DNA from: Planctomycetaceae bacterium
Lineage (GTDB): Bacteria > Planctomycetota > Planctomycetia > Planctomycetales > Planctomycetaceae
Assembly: GCA_020426085.1 (NCBI GenBank)
Contig: JAGQQP010000153.1
Location: 1,699 to 8,586, forward strand
DNA: 6,888 nt
Direction: 5' to 3'
The notes beneath the pieces were generated by a model. The model did no database searches. It was given only the letters and a program-made list of their open reading frames with translations, and was not told the DNA's origin. The position numbers were made by a program, and so were the translations under genes. Positions 1-6,888 of this stretch are shown here, one piece after another; position 1 is the first letter of the stretch; every line of letters begins with the position of its first letter.

Positions 1-333
1 ATCGGCATACTTCTGATTCCATTCGACGGTGTGATGAAAATTCTTGACACAGGGGACGCACCAGGTAGCCCAGAAATCTACCAGGACCACTTTCCCGTTT
101 TGCTTTGCCAGAATTTCCTTGAAGCTTTCCGCATCACTTAACGTCAGAGTGATGTCTGCTGTTTTCTCAGGCTTCTTTTCCGCTGATGTAGTCTCAGTTT
201 GTGTTTCAGGCTTGGGAGACTCTGTTGGCGTATTTGATGAACAACTCCAGCAGATGATTCCGAGGAGGGGGGCGCTGAGAGTGTAAAAACCGATTCGAGA
301 AATATGTTGTGAAATGGTCTTGCTGTCTGCCAT
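1..333 (-). CDS. TlpA-like thioredoxin-fold protein, N-terminal part (runs off left edge)
   Basis: The first 111 residues are visible; the C-terminus lies beyond position 1. Residues about 12-30 form a hydrophobic export segment. It is followed by a low-complexity Pro/Thr/Glu/Lys-rich linker (about 33-60), which looks like a tether. The thioredoxin fold then begins, with the strand KVVLVDFWATW running into the active site WCVPC (Cys92 and Cys95). By family knowledge such proteins are membrane- or periplasm-facing thiol-disulfide oxidoreductases that reduce target cysteines, for example in cytochrome c maturation; the substrate here is unknown. Cys31 could be a lipid-attachment site, but the preceding residues Cys-Trp-Ser fit a lipobox poorly, so an uncleaved anchor is equally possible. 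ATG at 333 was chosen because AGGGAC sits about 7 bases upstream and the export segment follows directly. An overlapping minus-strand frame at 144-353 lacks any thioredoxin motif. The gene diverges from the heme-protein gene at 483. Confidence 0.88.
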   Translation of the reverse strand, partial: MADSKTISQHISRIGFYTLSAPLLGIICWSCSSNTPTESPKPETQTETTSAEKKPEKTADITLTLSDAESFKEILAKQNGKVVLVDFWATWCVPCVKNFHHTVEWNQKYAD

Positions 334-434
334 GATTCGTCCCTGAAATTCAAAGGAGTGATGAGATACCTGAGCCAATTTTAAACAAAAACCGGAAATG
401 AACATAGTGTGAAGCCGGTCATCTTCTGTAAGAT

Positions 435-440
435 TATAAT
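435..440 (+). promoter_or_regulatory. candidate -10 box (TATAAT) for the heme-protein gene
   Basis: A perfect TATAAT lies 42 bases before the ATG at 483, inside the 149-base divergent spacer, and would give a leader of roughly 35 bases. No good -35 hexamer is present 16-18 bases upstream (the stretch reads around GAAGCCGG), and there is no extended -10 TG. It may be an activator-dependent promoter or a chance match. The rest of the spacer (334-482) shows no clear operator, and I could not see a convincing promoter for the divergent thioredoxin gene. Confidence 0.35.
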
Positions 441-482
441 TCCGTTGTTATTCTACTTTTCAAATGAAAGCAGGCATTCCTG

Positions 483-1724
483 ATGGTGAGCCTCAATAAA
501 ATACTGCTGATTCGGACTCTTATTCTGGGTCTGGTCTGTACTGGAATGGGAAATATCAGCCAGGCCAAAACTCCCGCGATCAATTTTAAAATCGATCGTC
601 TGGAAGATACGGTTCTGCTGGAAGTCGCAGAGGGAGATTATCGGATAATGGTGGCAGGCGAGCCACTGGATCGATTAACGGGAGCAGAGTTCACTGCGTT
701 GCGCGAACAGGAACTGAAACTGCAAAACGAGAAACCCGGGGATGCAGAATCGAAACGTAAGCTGAAGGCTTTACTGATTGCGATGGCACGGATCGCAGAT
801 GAGCCCACACTCATTTATCTGCACGAACTGTTTGAATCATATCCGGAGCGGAGAAATGAAATCGCCGAGGCCATCAGCTGGTATGCAGAAGAAAACCAGC
901 GTCGCGATGCTGACTGGAGAATATTGGTTCGCTCGCTGAATGTCATCGAAGGAGATCAGGCGAAAGCAGTAATGCGCGTTCTAACGCGTTTTCGTCGTCG
1001 TTCCAATAAAGCACAGTGGATCAGGCAGGCGATCCTGGTCGGTCTGGAACAGGATACCGAAGGGCAACAGATCACTGACAGACTGTTAACACATTGGACG
1101 GGGCAGCAATTCAAATCGGAAAGTAATTCCAAACAACCGCTCATGCAGCAGTGGCAGGACTGGTTTGCATCAAAATATCCCGACGAACTTCCAGCTGTGT
1201 TGCCGGTCGAACCTGCCGACAGTCGCTGGAAGTATAAAGATCTCCTGGCAGAACTGCAGCAGCAGTCTAAAGCCACGCTCGATCTGAAACTCGGAGCGCA
1301 GGCCTATGTCAAAGCGAATTGTGTAAAATGTCATCGTTTTGGAGAACAGGGAGAAAAAATCGGTCCCGATCTGACTTATGTCAGTCGTCGCTTTCAGCAG
1401 AAAGAAGTACTACAGGCCACCCTGTTTCCCTCACACTTCGTCTCGGAAGAATATCCTACCTTTACGATAGTGACTCAGGGGGGAAAGACATTTACGGGAA
1501 TGATGGGGGCCGCAGGACAGGATGAGGTCATGCTGTTGACGGAGGCTGGTAAGCGACAGTTGATTAAAAAACAGGACGTCGATGAAATCATACCGGTTAA
1601 AAAATCAGCAATGCCGGACGGCTTGCTGAATCTGCTGACGAAAGCAGAAGCGGTTCAGCTCATCCGATATCTGGGGACATTGCCTGAAGGGGCTTCAGAC
1701 AAGTATCGACACAAGCTGCCTTAG
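483..1724 (+). CDS. Exported protein with planctomycete-type C-terminal heme-binding (cytochrome c-like) domain
   Basis: The 413-residue product starts with a typical signal peptide (Lys6, hydrophobic core about 7-22, likely cleavage after SQA at residue 28). Residues about 90-205 are rich in amphipathic helices and resemble HEAT-type repeats. The C-terminal domain, from about 265, carries the c-type heme motif CVKCH (Cys280, Cys283, His284) with GPDLTYVSRR just after it. Next come a beta-rich stretch (about 321-370) and SAMPDGLL, whose Met377 is the probable distal heme ligand. This order matches the putative heme-binding domain of the Pirellula/Verrucomicrobium type (TIGR02603-like). In family members this domain usually ends much longer proteins with a beta-propeller dehydrogenase and HEAT repeats; here only a short helical part precedes it. 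The likely role is exported electron transfer, with partner unknown. The ATG at 483 is preceded only by a weak GCAGG; GTG at 486 is a less likely alternative. The gene converges on the cardiolipin synthase gene. Confidence 0.9.
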   Translation: MVSLNKILLIRTLILGLVCTGMGNISQAKTPAINFKIDRLEDTVLLEVAEGDYRIMVAGEPLDRLTGAEFTALREQELKLQNEKPGDAESKRKLKALLIAMARIADEPTLIYLHELFESYPERRNEIAEAISWYAEENQRRDADWRILVRSLNVIEGDQAKAVMRVLTRFRRRSNKAQWIRQAILVGLEQDTEGQQITDRLLTHWTGQQFKSESNSKQPLMQQWQDWFASKYPDELPAVLPVEPADSRWKYKDLLAELQQQSKATLDLKLGAQAYVKANCVKCHRFGEQGEKIGPDLTYVSRRFQQKEVLQATLFPSHFVSEEYPTFTIVTQGGKTFTGMMGAAGQDEVMLLTEAGKRQLIKKQDVDEIIPVKKSAMPDGLLNLLTKAEAVQLIRYLGTLPEGASDKYRHKLP

Positions 1725-1737
1725 ATGTGCGGTGGCA

Positions 1738-3168
1738 TCACATCACGGGCGCAAATAATCGACACAGATTCTGTTTCAGAATTACGTATTTGCTGCGATT
1801 GTTCCAGTCTGAATGTGTGATTTTGATTGCATTCCGGAAATCCTGTTCGACGGATTCTCTCAAACGCTGTGCAAATTTACGATCATAGACAGCCAGGCCG
1901 ACTTCAAAATTCAGGATCAGGCTTCGGTAATCAAAGTTGGGGGTGCCGACCAGCGACCAGCTGTCATCAATGGTTAAAGTCTTCGAGTGCAGAATCCCCT
2001 TTGTGTATTCAAAGATTTCCACACCAGAGTCCAGAAGCGGATCGTAGTAGGATCGGCCAGCATGTACGGTTGCAGGGTTGGCTGACTTACTGGAAAGCAA
2101 AAGCCTGACGTGAACCCCGCGCCGCGCTGCTGACTCCAGTGCGGTGGTCAGTGATTCGGGGGGGACGAAATAGGAAGTCGTCAACACAATACTTTCTCGT
2201 GCTTCGTTGATGGCGGCAAACATCATGGTTAAAAACACATCGGCATTTTTTTCCGGGCCTGACAGCAGCGTCTGGGCTGTCACAGTGCCAGTCGGATCGG
2301 GATGGGGGTAATATTCCGGCTGTGTTAACGCTTCGCCGGTGGCAAAAAACCAGTCTTCAGCGAAGACCTGCTGGAGTTGCAGAGTTTCCGGTCCCTCAAT
2401 CTTAAGGTGTGTATCCCTCCAGAAGCCAAGGTCGTGGTTCAGTCCCAGGTATTCATCACCGATGTTCATTCCTCCGGTGAAAGCTGTCTTGCCGTCTACA
2501 ATGACAATCTTGCGATGGTTACGCAGATTGATTGACCAGCGTTCTCGAATGGAAGCGCCCGGGAGGAACGGTGCAATCTTAATCCCGGCTGCCCGCATCG
2601 GTTTGAAAAAATTCTTACCCAGGCCAAAAGAACCCAGGCCATCATAGAGGAAGCGGACTTCGACACCAGACCGGGCTTTTTCTATCAGTAGATCGCGAAG
2701 TAATGTGCCTGACTGATCGGGTTGCCAGATGTAATATTCCAGGTTTAATGAATGTTCGGCGTTTAAGATTGCCTGTTTGATTAAACCAAGTGTCCTGTTG
2801 GTGTCGGTCAACAGCTCAATATGGTTTCCGAAGGTGGGAACGGTATGGCTGGTATTCTGCGCCAGTCGCATCAGACTCTGGTTGATGGGGAGATACTCTT
2901 CATTGGAGAGCAACTGGTTCTGTACAATCTGGGGGAGTTTCGGTGCCAGTGACTGGTTCGCTTTCTCCTTTGAGAGCGATCTGCGCTGGACCCGATTAAT
3001 TCCAAAGAACAGGTAGATGATTCCCCCCAGACCGGGCAGAAGAATGATGGTGAGGATCCACGCGACCGTAGAAATCGTGTGGCGGTTTTTCTTCAACAGG
3101 ATGCTGGGGATTAAAGCCAGGGTTATCAGGTAGCCACTGAGCGACAGGGCTGCTGTAATCCAATCCAT
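1738..3168 (-). CDS. cls: Cardiolipin synthase (phospholipase D superfamily)
   Basis: The 476-residue protein is close to the usual length of bacterial ClsA-type enzymes. Two N-terminal membrane helices (about 2-25 and 31-56, the second ending in LLPGLGGIIYLFFG) match the PLD-nuclease N-terminal domain. Two complete HKD catalytic motifs follow. The first is His218-Arg-Lys220 with Asp225, then TGGMNIGDEY. The second is His394-Ser-Lys396 with Asp401, then GTPNFDYRS. By family knowledge the two histidines transfer a phosphatidyl group between two phosphatidylglycerol molecules, giving cardiolipin and glycerol at the cytoplasmic membrane. Residues SYFVPP (332-337) and the C-terminal NLCRLFAPVM are also typical of the family. 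Nothing is missing, so an active enzyme is expected. A related phosphatidyltransferase specificity cannot be excluded from sequence alone. The ATG at 3168 directly precedes the first membrane helix; the ribosome site is weak (AAGAGAC about 7 bases upstream). The stop is 13 bases from that of the convergent heme-protein gene. Confidence 0.95.
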   Translation of the reverse strand: MDWITAALSLSGYLITLALIPSILLKKNRHTISTVAWILTIILLPGLGGIIYLFFGINRVQRRSLSKEKANQSLAPKLPQIVQNQLLSNEEYLPINQSLMRLAQNTSHTVPTFGNHIELLTDTNRTLGLIKQAILNAEHSLNLEYYIWQPDQSGTLLRDLLIEKARSGVEVRFLYDGLGSFGLGKNFFKPMRAAGIKIAPFLPGASIRERWSINLRNHRKIVIVDGKTAFTGGMNIGDEYLGLNHDLGFWRDTHLKIEGPETLQLQQVFAEDWFFATGEALTQPEYYPHPDPTGTVTAQTLLSGPEKNADVFLTMMFAAINEARESIVLTTSYFVPPESLTTALESAARRGVHVRLLLSSKSANPATVHAGRSYYDPLLDSGVEIFEYTKGILHSKTLTIDDSWSLVGTPNFDYRSLILNFEVGLAVYDRKFAQRLRESVEQDFRNAIKITHSDWNNRSKYVILKQNLCRLFAPVM

Positions 3169-3284
3169 TGATCTGTCTCTTCGGCGCTTTCAGGCATGAT
3201 ACAGGGGAATCAAATGCTGTTGAGGTCGGATTATGCAGTAATCTGAATGTTTCTCATACCTCGTTCTCGTGTAGTTCGTTTAAA

Positions 3285-3313
3285 ATTATGAGAATTCCGG
3301 GAACTGAACGCAA
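3285..3313 (-). promoter_or_regulatory. candidate sigma70-type promoter for cardiolipin synthase
   Basis: Read on the minus strand, TTGCGT (3313-3308) and CATAAT (3290-3285) are separated by exactly 17 bases. The -10 matches 5 of 6 consensus bases and the -35 matches 3 of 6. Transcription would start near 3278 and leave a leader of about 110 bases before the ATG at 3168. This is a consensus match by eye only, in an AT-richer spacer where chance matches are common. Confidence 0.3.
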
Positions 3314-3344
3314 ATCTGTCTCGTCAAACAGACGTAACGTATTA

Positions 3345-3383
3345 TGATCCCATCTGATATTCAAAACTGAATCCCATCAATAT
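3345..3383. repeat. imperfect direct repeat upstream of the macroglobulin gene
   Basis: Two 16-base units, TGATCCCATCTGATAT (3345-3360) and TGAATCCCATCAATAT (3368-3383), share the exact core ATCCCATC 24 bases apart and end 14 bases before the ATG at 3398. They could be paired binding sites for a regulator in the leader or promoter of the macroglobulin gene, or a chance similarity. The other parts of this 229-base spacer (3169-3397) hold only the candidate promoter for the divergent gene and no visible gene or terminator. Confidence 0.3.
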
Positions 3384-3397
3384 ATACAGGTTTCACC

Positions 3398-6300
3398 ATG
3401 TTTTTGCTCAAAACACTTCGCAGCAGCGCTGCCGCATTCTTTTTAATCCTGTTGACGACTTTGGGCGTTTATCTCTTCGCTGATGAGAAAAGCGTCACGG
3501 AATCCCGTTCCCTGGCTCAGACGTATCAGAAACAGGGGAATTATCGGGATGCCTGGCAGATTTACCAGAAACTGGCGGTACAACCCGGTAATATTGATTC
3601 GGGAGTCGTGCATGACTTACAGAACGGAATCCAGTGCCTGCAACACTTAAACAGAATCAATGAGATGGATGAATTCCGCGATGCTGTGTTCAACGCACAC
3701 CAGAATCAGCCGCTGGTGCTCTGGAAGCTGGCCGAGAGTTATATTCATGGTCAGAATTATGGGTACATCATTGACGGCAAGTTTTTTCGGGGACATCAGA
3801 GAGGGGGAGGACGCTATATCTATACTCAAGAGCAGGACCGATTGACTGCCCTGAAGCTGATGCATCAGGCGATTGAGCAATTAAAGAACAGCAATGATTC
3901 AGAGCTGGCATCTAATATCTTTTTCAACGCGGCAGATTACTATATGTCCGGTCGTCAGGGCCAGAATGCCTGGAAACTGCAGATTCTGACAGACCTGAAT
4001 GCATCACCGGATTTTGAGAGTGTTGGTTCCGAACCCGGCAGCTTCTTTCGCGGAGGTCCGAGTGGAGGCCCCGAGGGGGCGCCCGTGGACGATGCCGGTA
4101 ATCCCGTCTATTACCGGGTTCCCGCTTCATTTGAAACGGCGAAAAATGATGGGGAACGCTGGCGGTGGATGCTCGATCAATCCATGAAACAGAAGCCAGC
4201 GAGAAAAGCGGAGGTGATTCTGCAGATTGCCGATTTTAATCGCGACCAGTTTGGCGTCCAGACGCTGCGGGATTTTATGCCTTATTTCTACCGTCAGAGA
4301 AGTACAGAGGATCCTCAAGGGGAAGAACAGGTGAATCCCTACTCGCTGGAGAGCCTCAAGGAAACCGAAACGTTAACTCGACTGGCGACAGGCATTCAGC
4401 GGATCAATCTGCCTGACGATCTGAATTATATTCGCCTTTATCAGCAGGTGGTAGAACTGGGGAAAAGCAGTTCGGGCGAAAATGCGTTGAATCAGTTAAC
4501 CGGTATCTTCGAAAATCGCAGACAGTATCCCCAGGCGGCAAAGTACCTGCAGCAGAGTATTCAGGAATACGGCGACCCGCATCAGAATAAACAGCAGCAC
4601 TTGAATCAGATTGTGGGGAACTGGGGACAGTTTGACCCGAATCAATCGCAGGTTGCCGGGCAGGGGGCCGAGGTTGATTATCGGTTTCGTAACGGAACGC
4701 GTGTGGAGTTTGAAGCATATCAGATCCATGTCGAAAAACTGTTGACGGATGTCAAAAACTATCTCAAATCACATCCTCAAAAACTGGACTGGAATCAGAC
4801 CAACATTTCGAATCTTGGTTATCGACTGGTTCACGAACAACAGAAAAAATATCTGGGAGCCCTGGTCTCACGCTGGGGGCTGGACCTCAAACCGTTATCA
4901 GGGCATCGCGATCAGCACGTCACGGTAACCACACCGCTGCAGAACGCAGGTGCGTACCTGCTGGTTGCCAAAATGCAGGATGGAAATACCAGCCGCATTG
5001 TTGTCTGGCTGGATGATACTGCGATCATTCACAAGAGAATGTCAGACAAGACCTATTATTACGTCGCTGATGCCCGGAGCGGTAAACCGGTGGCGGGGGC
5101 GAATCTGGAATTCTTTGGCTATCGACATACGAATGTCGGTCGAAATCAACAGCAGACGCAGACGATTAACTTCGCAGAAAAAACCGACGAAAACGGCCAG
5201 GCATTCCCCGCGGAATCCCAGCTGGAGAAAAACTACCAGTGGATCACAATCGCCCGGACAGCCGATGGGCGGTTTGCCTTTAGCGGATATGATCGTTTCT
5301 GGTATTCACATCAATCTGACCAGAGATTGCATGCGGTCAAGATTTATGGGATTACAGACCGCCCCGTCTATCGCCCCAAACAGAAAGTCGACTTTAAATT
5401 CTGGGTACGGAATGTGGGTTATGATCTGACGAAGGCAGAGGACTCTGAATTTGTCGATAAAAATGTGAACGTAAAACTGATTGGGAAAAATAACAAAACG
5501 ATCTTTGATAGAATCCTGGTCACAGACGAATATGGTGGCTGTCAGGGAGACTGGACAATTCCAGAGGATGCGGATCTGGGCGTTTATCATCTGAATATCA
5601 CGGTCGTCTCTCCTCAGCAGCCAGGTGTCAGACGGAAACCCAAAATCGCTTCCAATATTTCATTTCGCGTAGAAGAATATAAAAAGCCGGAATTCGAAGT
5701 ACTGGTGGAAGCTCCCGATGAACCTGTTGCTTTAGGTGATGTTGTCACCGCAAAAATCAAGGCGAAATACTATTTCGGCAGCCCGGTGGTGAATGGGCAG
5801 GTCAAATACAAAGTCACTCGCACGGCCTACGATCAACGCTGGTATCCTTACGATCCCTGGGACTGGTTGTATGGTTCCGGTTACTGGTGGTTCTCCGGAG
5901 ATTACACCTGGTATCCTGGCTGGGGCAGATGGGGATGTATCGCGCCCGGACCATGGTGGATTCATCGTCCTTCACCACCGCCGGAAGTGGTGCTCTCTAA
6001 TACGGTAGAGATTGGTCCTGACGGTGAAGTCGAAATCAAAATTGATACCGCACTGGCGAAAGCGATTCACGGCGATCAGGATCACAAATACGAAATCACG
6101 GCGGAAGTCGTTGATGAGTCACGGAGAACGATTGTCGGGCAGGGATCGGTGCTCGTTTCGCGAAAGCCATTCAAAGTCTTTACCTGGATGAACCAGGGCT
6201 ATTATAAGGTGGGCGACACGATGAATGCCTCCTTTAAAGCCCAGACACTGGATTCCAAACCAGTCACAGGAAAGGGCAAAGTGGTTCTGTATCGCATCTC

Positions 6301-6888
6301 CTACAATGAACAGGGAGAACCAAAAGAGACCGCTGTTCAGGAGTGGGAACTGAACCCTTCCGAGGATGGTACAGCCAGTCAGAAAATTGCAGCCACCCAG
6401 GCAGGACAGTATCGTATTTCTTATACGGTGACCGACAGACAAGGGAATCAGATCGAAGGGGGCAGCCTGTTTTCTATCCGTGGCGCAGGCTTTGATGGCA
6501 AGGAGTACCGTTTCAATGATCTGGAACTCGTCGTCGAGAAAAAACATTATCTACCGGGCGAAAAAGTAAGACTGCTGATCAATAGTAATCAGCCAGGCAG
6601 CACGGTCCTGTTGTTTGTTCGGCCTCTGAACGGAGTTTATTCCAGGCCGGAAGTACTCAAACTGGCAGGTAAAAGTACGGTTTATGAACTGGATATCGCG
6701 AAGAATGATATGCCTAACTTCTTTGTCGAAGCGGTCACCGTTCATCAGGGAACCGTGCATACGGTTGCCAGAGAAATCGCGGTACCACCAGAAAAACGAA
6801 TCGTGAATCTGGAAGTGGAACCTTCCGAGAGCGAATACCTGCCGGGCGAAGAAGCGACAGTCAAACTGAAGGTGACCGACGTGGACGG
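3398..6888 (+). CDS. Bacterial alpha-2-macroglobulin family protein, N-terminal part (runs off right edge)
   Basis: The frame is open for 1163 codons with no stop. An export signal (hydrophobic residues 10-27, likely cleavage near Ala28) has no lipobox cysteine, unlike the lipoprotein YfhM of E. coli. An unusual helical region follows, with TPR-like segments at about 36-63 and 362-392 and a Gly/Pro-rich linker at 216-232. Macroglobulin-like beta domains begin near 427. TDRPVYRPKQ (653-662) is the signature of the MG2 domain, and FRVEEYKKPEFEV (756-768) with YYFGSPV (791-797) marks MG3. Beta domains continue to a bait-region-type domain starting LELVVEKKHYLPGE (1042-1055), with another YLPGE at 1147-1151. 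By family knowledge these proteins trap proteases outside the cytoplasm after bait cleavage, often through a thioester; that part would lie beyond 6888, so thioester presence is unknown. Only three cysteines are visible (80, 715, 847). The ATG at 3398 has CAGG 8 bases upstream. The adjacent gene is cardiolipin synthase, divergent; no pbpC-like partner is visible. Confidence 0.9.
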   Translation, partial: MFLLKTLRSSAAAFFLILLTTLGVYLFADEKSVTESRSLAQTYQKQGNYRDAWQIYQKLAVQPGNIDSGVVHDLQNGIQCLQHLNRINEMDEFRDAVFNAHQNQPLVLWKLAESYIHGQNYGYIIDGKFFRGHQRGGGRYIYTQEQDRLTALKLMHQAIEQLKNSNDSELASNIFFNAADYYMSGRQGQNAWKLQILTDLNASPDFESVGSEPGSFFRGGPSGGPEGAPVDDAGNPVYYRVPASFETAKNDGERWRWMLDQSMKQKPARKAEVILQIADFNRDQFGVQTLRDFMPYFYRQRSTEDPQGEEQVNPYSLESLKETETLTRLATGIQRINLPDDLNYIRLYQQVVELGKSSSGENALNQLTGIFENRRQYPQAAKYLQQSIQEYGDPHQNKQQHLNQIVGNWGQFDPNQSQVAGQGAEVDYRFRNGTRVEFEAYQIHVEKLLTDVKNYLKSHPQKLDWNQTNISNLGYRLVHEQQKKYLGALVSRWGLDLKPLSGHRDQHVTVTTPLQNAGAYLLVAKMQDGNTSRIVVWLDDTAIIHKRMSDKTYYYVADARSGKPVAGANLEFFGYRHTNVGRNQQQTQTINFAEKTDENGQAFPAESQLEKNYQWITIARTADGRFAFSGYDRFWYSHQSDQRLHAVKIYGITDRPVYRPKQKVDFKFWVRNVGYDLTKAEDSEFVDKNVNVKLIGKNNKTIFDRILVTDEYGGCQGDWTIPEDADLGVYHLNITVVSPQQPGVRRKPKIASNISFRVEEYKKPEFEVLVEAPDEPVALGDVVTAKIKAKYYFGSPVVNGQVKYKVTRTAYDQRWYPYDPWDWLYGSGYWWFSGDYTWYPGWGRWGCIAPGPWWIHRPSPPPEVVLSNTVEIGPDGEVEIKIDTALAKAIHGDQDHKYEITAEVVDESRRTIVGQGSVLVSRKPFKVFTWMNQGYYKVGDTMNASFKAQTLDSKPVTGKGKVVLYRISYNEQGEPKETAVQEWELNPSEDGTASQKIAATQAGQYRISYTVTDRQGNQIEGGSLFSIRGAGFDGKEYRFNDLELVVEKKHYLPGEKVRLLINSNQPGSTVLLFVRPLNGVYSRPEVLKLAGKSTVYELDIAKNDMPNFFVEAVTVHQGTVHTVAREIAVPPEKRIVNLEVEPSESEYLPGEEATVKLKVTDVD
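5840..5959 (+). other. Trp/Tyr-rich insertion within the macroglobulin protein
   Basis: Codons 815-854 of the macroglobulin gene encode 10 Trp, 6 Tyr and 1 Phe in 40 residues, interleaved with Pro, Gly and Asp (for example WYPYDPWDWLYG and GDYTWYPGWGRWG). The segment sits after the MG3 strand GQVKYKVTR and before VVLSNTVEIGPDGEVEIKI, so it looks like an extended loop inside a beta-sandwich domain. A short Pro run (SPPPE, 859-863) closes it. One of the three visible cysteines, Cys847, lies within it. The function is unknown. Confidence 0.8.

Noticed and set aside
956..1276. 106-codon minus-strand frame rich in Cys and Ser
   Set aside because: It is antisense to the heme-protein gene; its composition is what the opposite strand of Gln/Glu/Ala codons gives, and nothing else supports it.
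1724..1744. Inverted repeat GATGTG/CACATC as an intrinsic terminator
   Set aside because: The stem is only 6 bp with a 9-base loop, and no run of T follows on either strand, so it was not annotated as a terminator.
3315..3332. Short hairpin TCTGT/ACAGA in the divergent spacer
   Set aside because: A 5-bp stem with an 8-base loop is expected by chance, and no riboswitch- or attenuator-like structure surrounds it.
3340..3348. TATTAT/TATGAT as a -10 box for the macroglobulin gene
   Set aside because: No acceptable -35 hexamer is found 16-18 bases upstream, so this AT-rich match alone is too weak to list.
4950..5429. 159-codon plus-strand open frame
   Set aside because: It lies wholly inside the macroglobulin gene in another frame; its translation is Arg/Ser/Met-rich with no motif, while the main frame carries clear family signatures.
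6119..6547. 142-codon minus-strand open frame
   Set aside because: It is antisense to the macroglobulin gene, has no recognisable domain or ribosome site, and is explained as a shadow of the real frame.

Overview
The window reads as a piece of a planctomycete chromosome, probably from a moderate-GC genus of the Gimesia/Rubinisphaera kind; the genus is a guess. The strongest pointer is a small secreted protein ending in the heme-binding CxxCH domain typical of Planctomycetes and Verrucomicrobia. A very large alpha-2-macroglobulin-like protein with a long helical N-terminal extension fits the same phylum. The composition looks even along the window, and I see no transposase, integrase, CRISPR array, tRNA or rRNA, so this looks like ordinary chromosome rather than a mobile island.

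Layout from left to right: (1) the N-terminal 111 residues of a TlpA/thioredoxin-fold protein on the minus strand, running off the left edge; (2) a 149-base divergent intergenic region with a TATAAT box; (3) a complete plus-strand gene for a 413-residue exported mono-heme c-type protein; (4) only 13 bases from its stop, the convergent minus-strand gene for a 476-residue cardiolipin synthase with both HKD motifs intact; (5) a 229-base divergent intergenic region with a candidate promoter for the synthase and an imperfect direct repeat close to the next gene; (6) a plus-strand gene starting at 3398 and open without a stop to the right edge (1163 codons visible), encoding the N-terminal part of a bacterial alpha-2-macroglobulin. 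Its thioester/C-terminal half lies outside the window.

All four genes concern the cell envelope: thiol redox chemistry outside the cytoplasm, an exported heme protein, membrane phospholipid synthesis, and a protease-trapping protein. They are arranged as divergent and convergent single genes, so the sequence does not show an operon and I do not claim a shared pathway. The feature most worth a second look is a 40-residue, extremely Trp/Tyr-rich insertion inside a macroglobulin domain of the alpha-2-macroglobulin. I found no convincing evidence for a wholly new multi-gene system.
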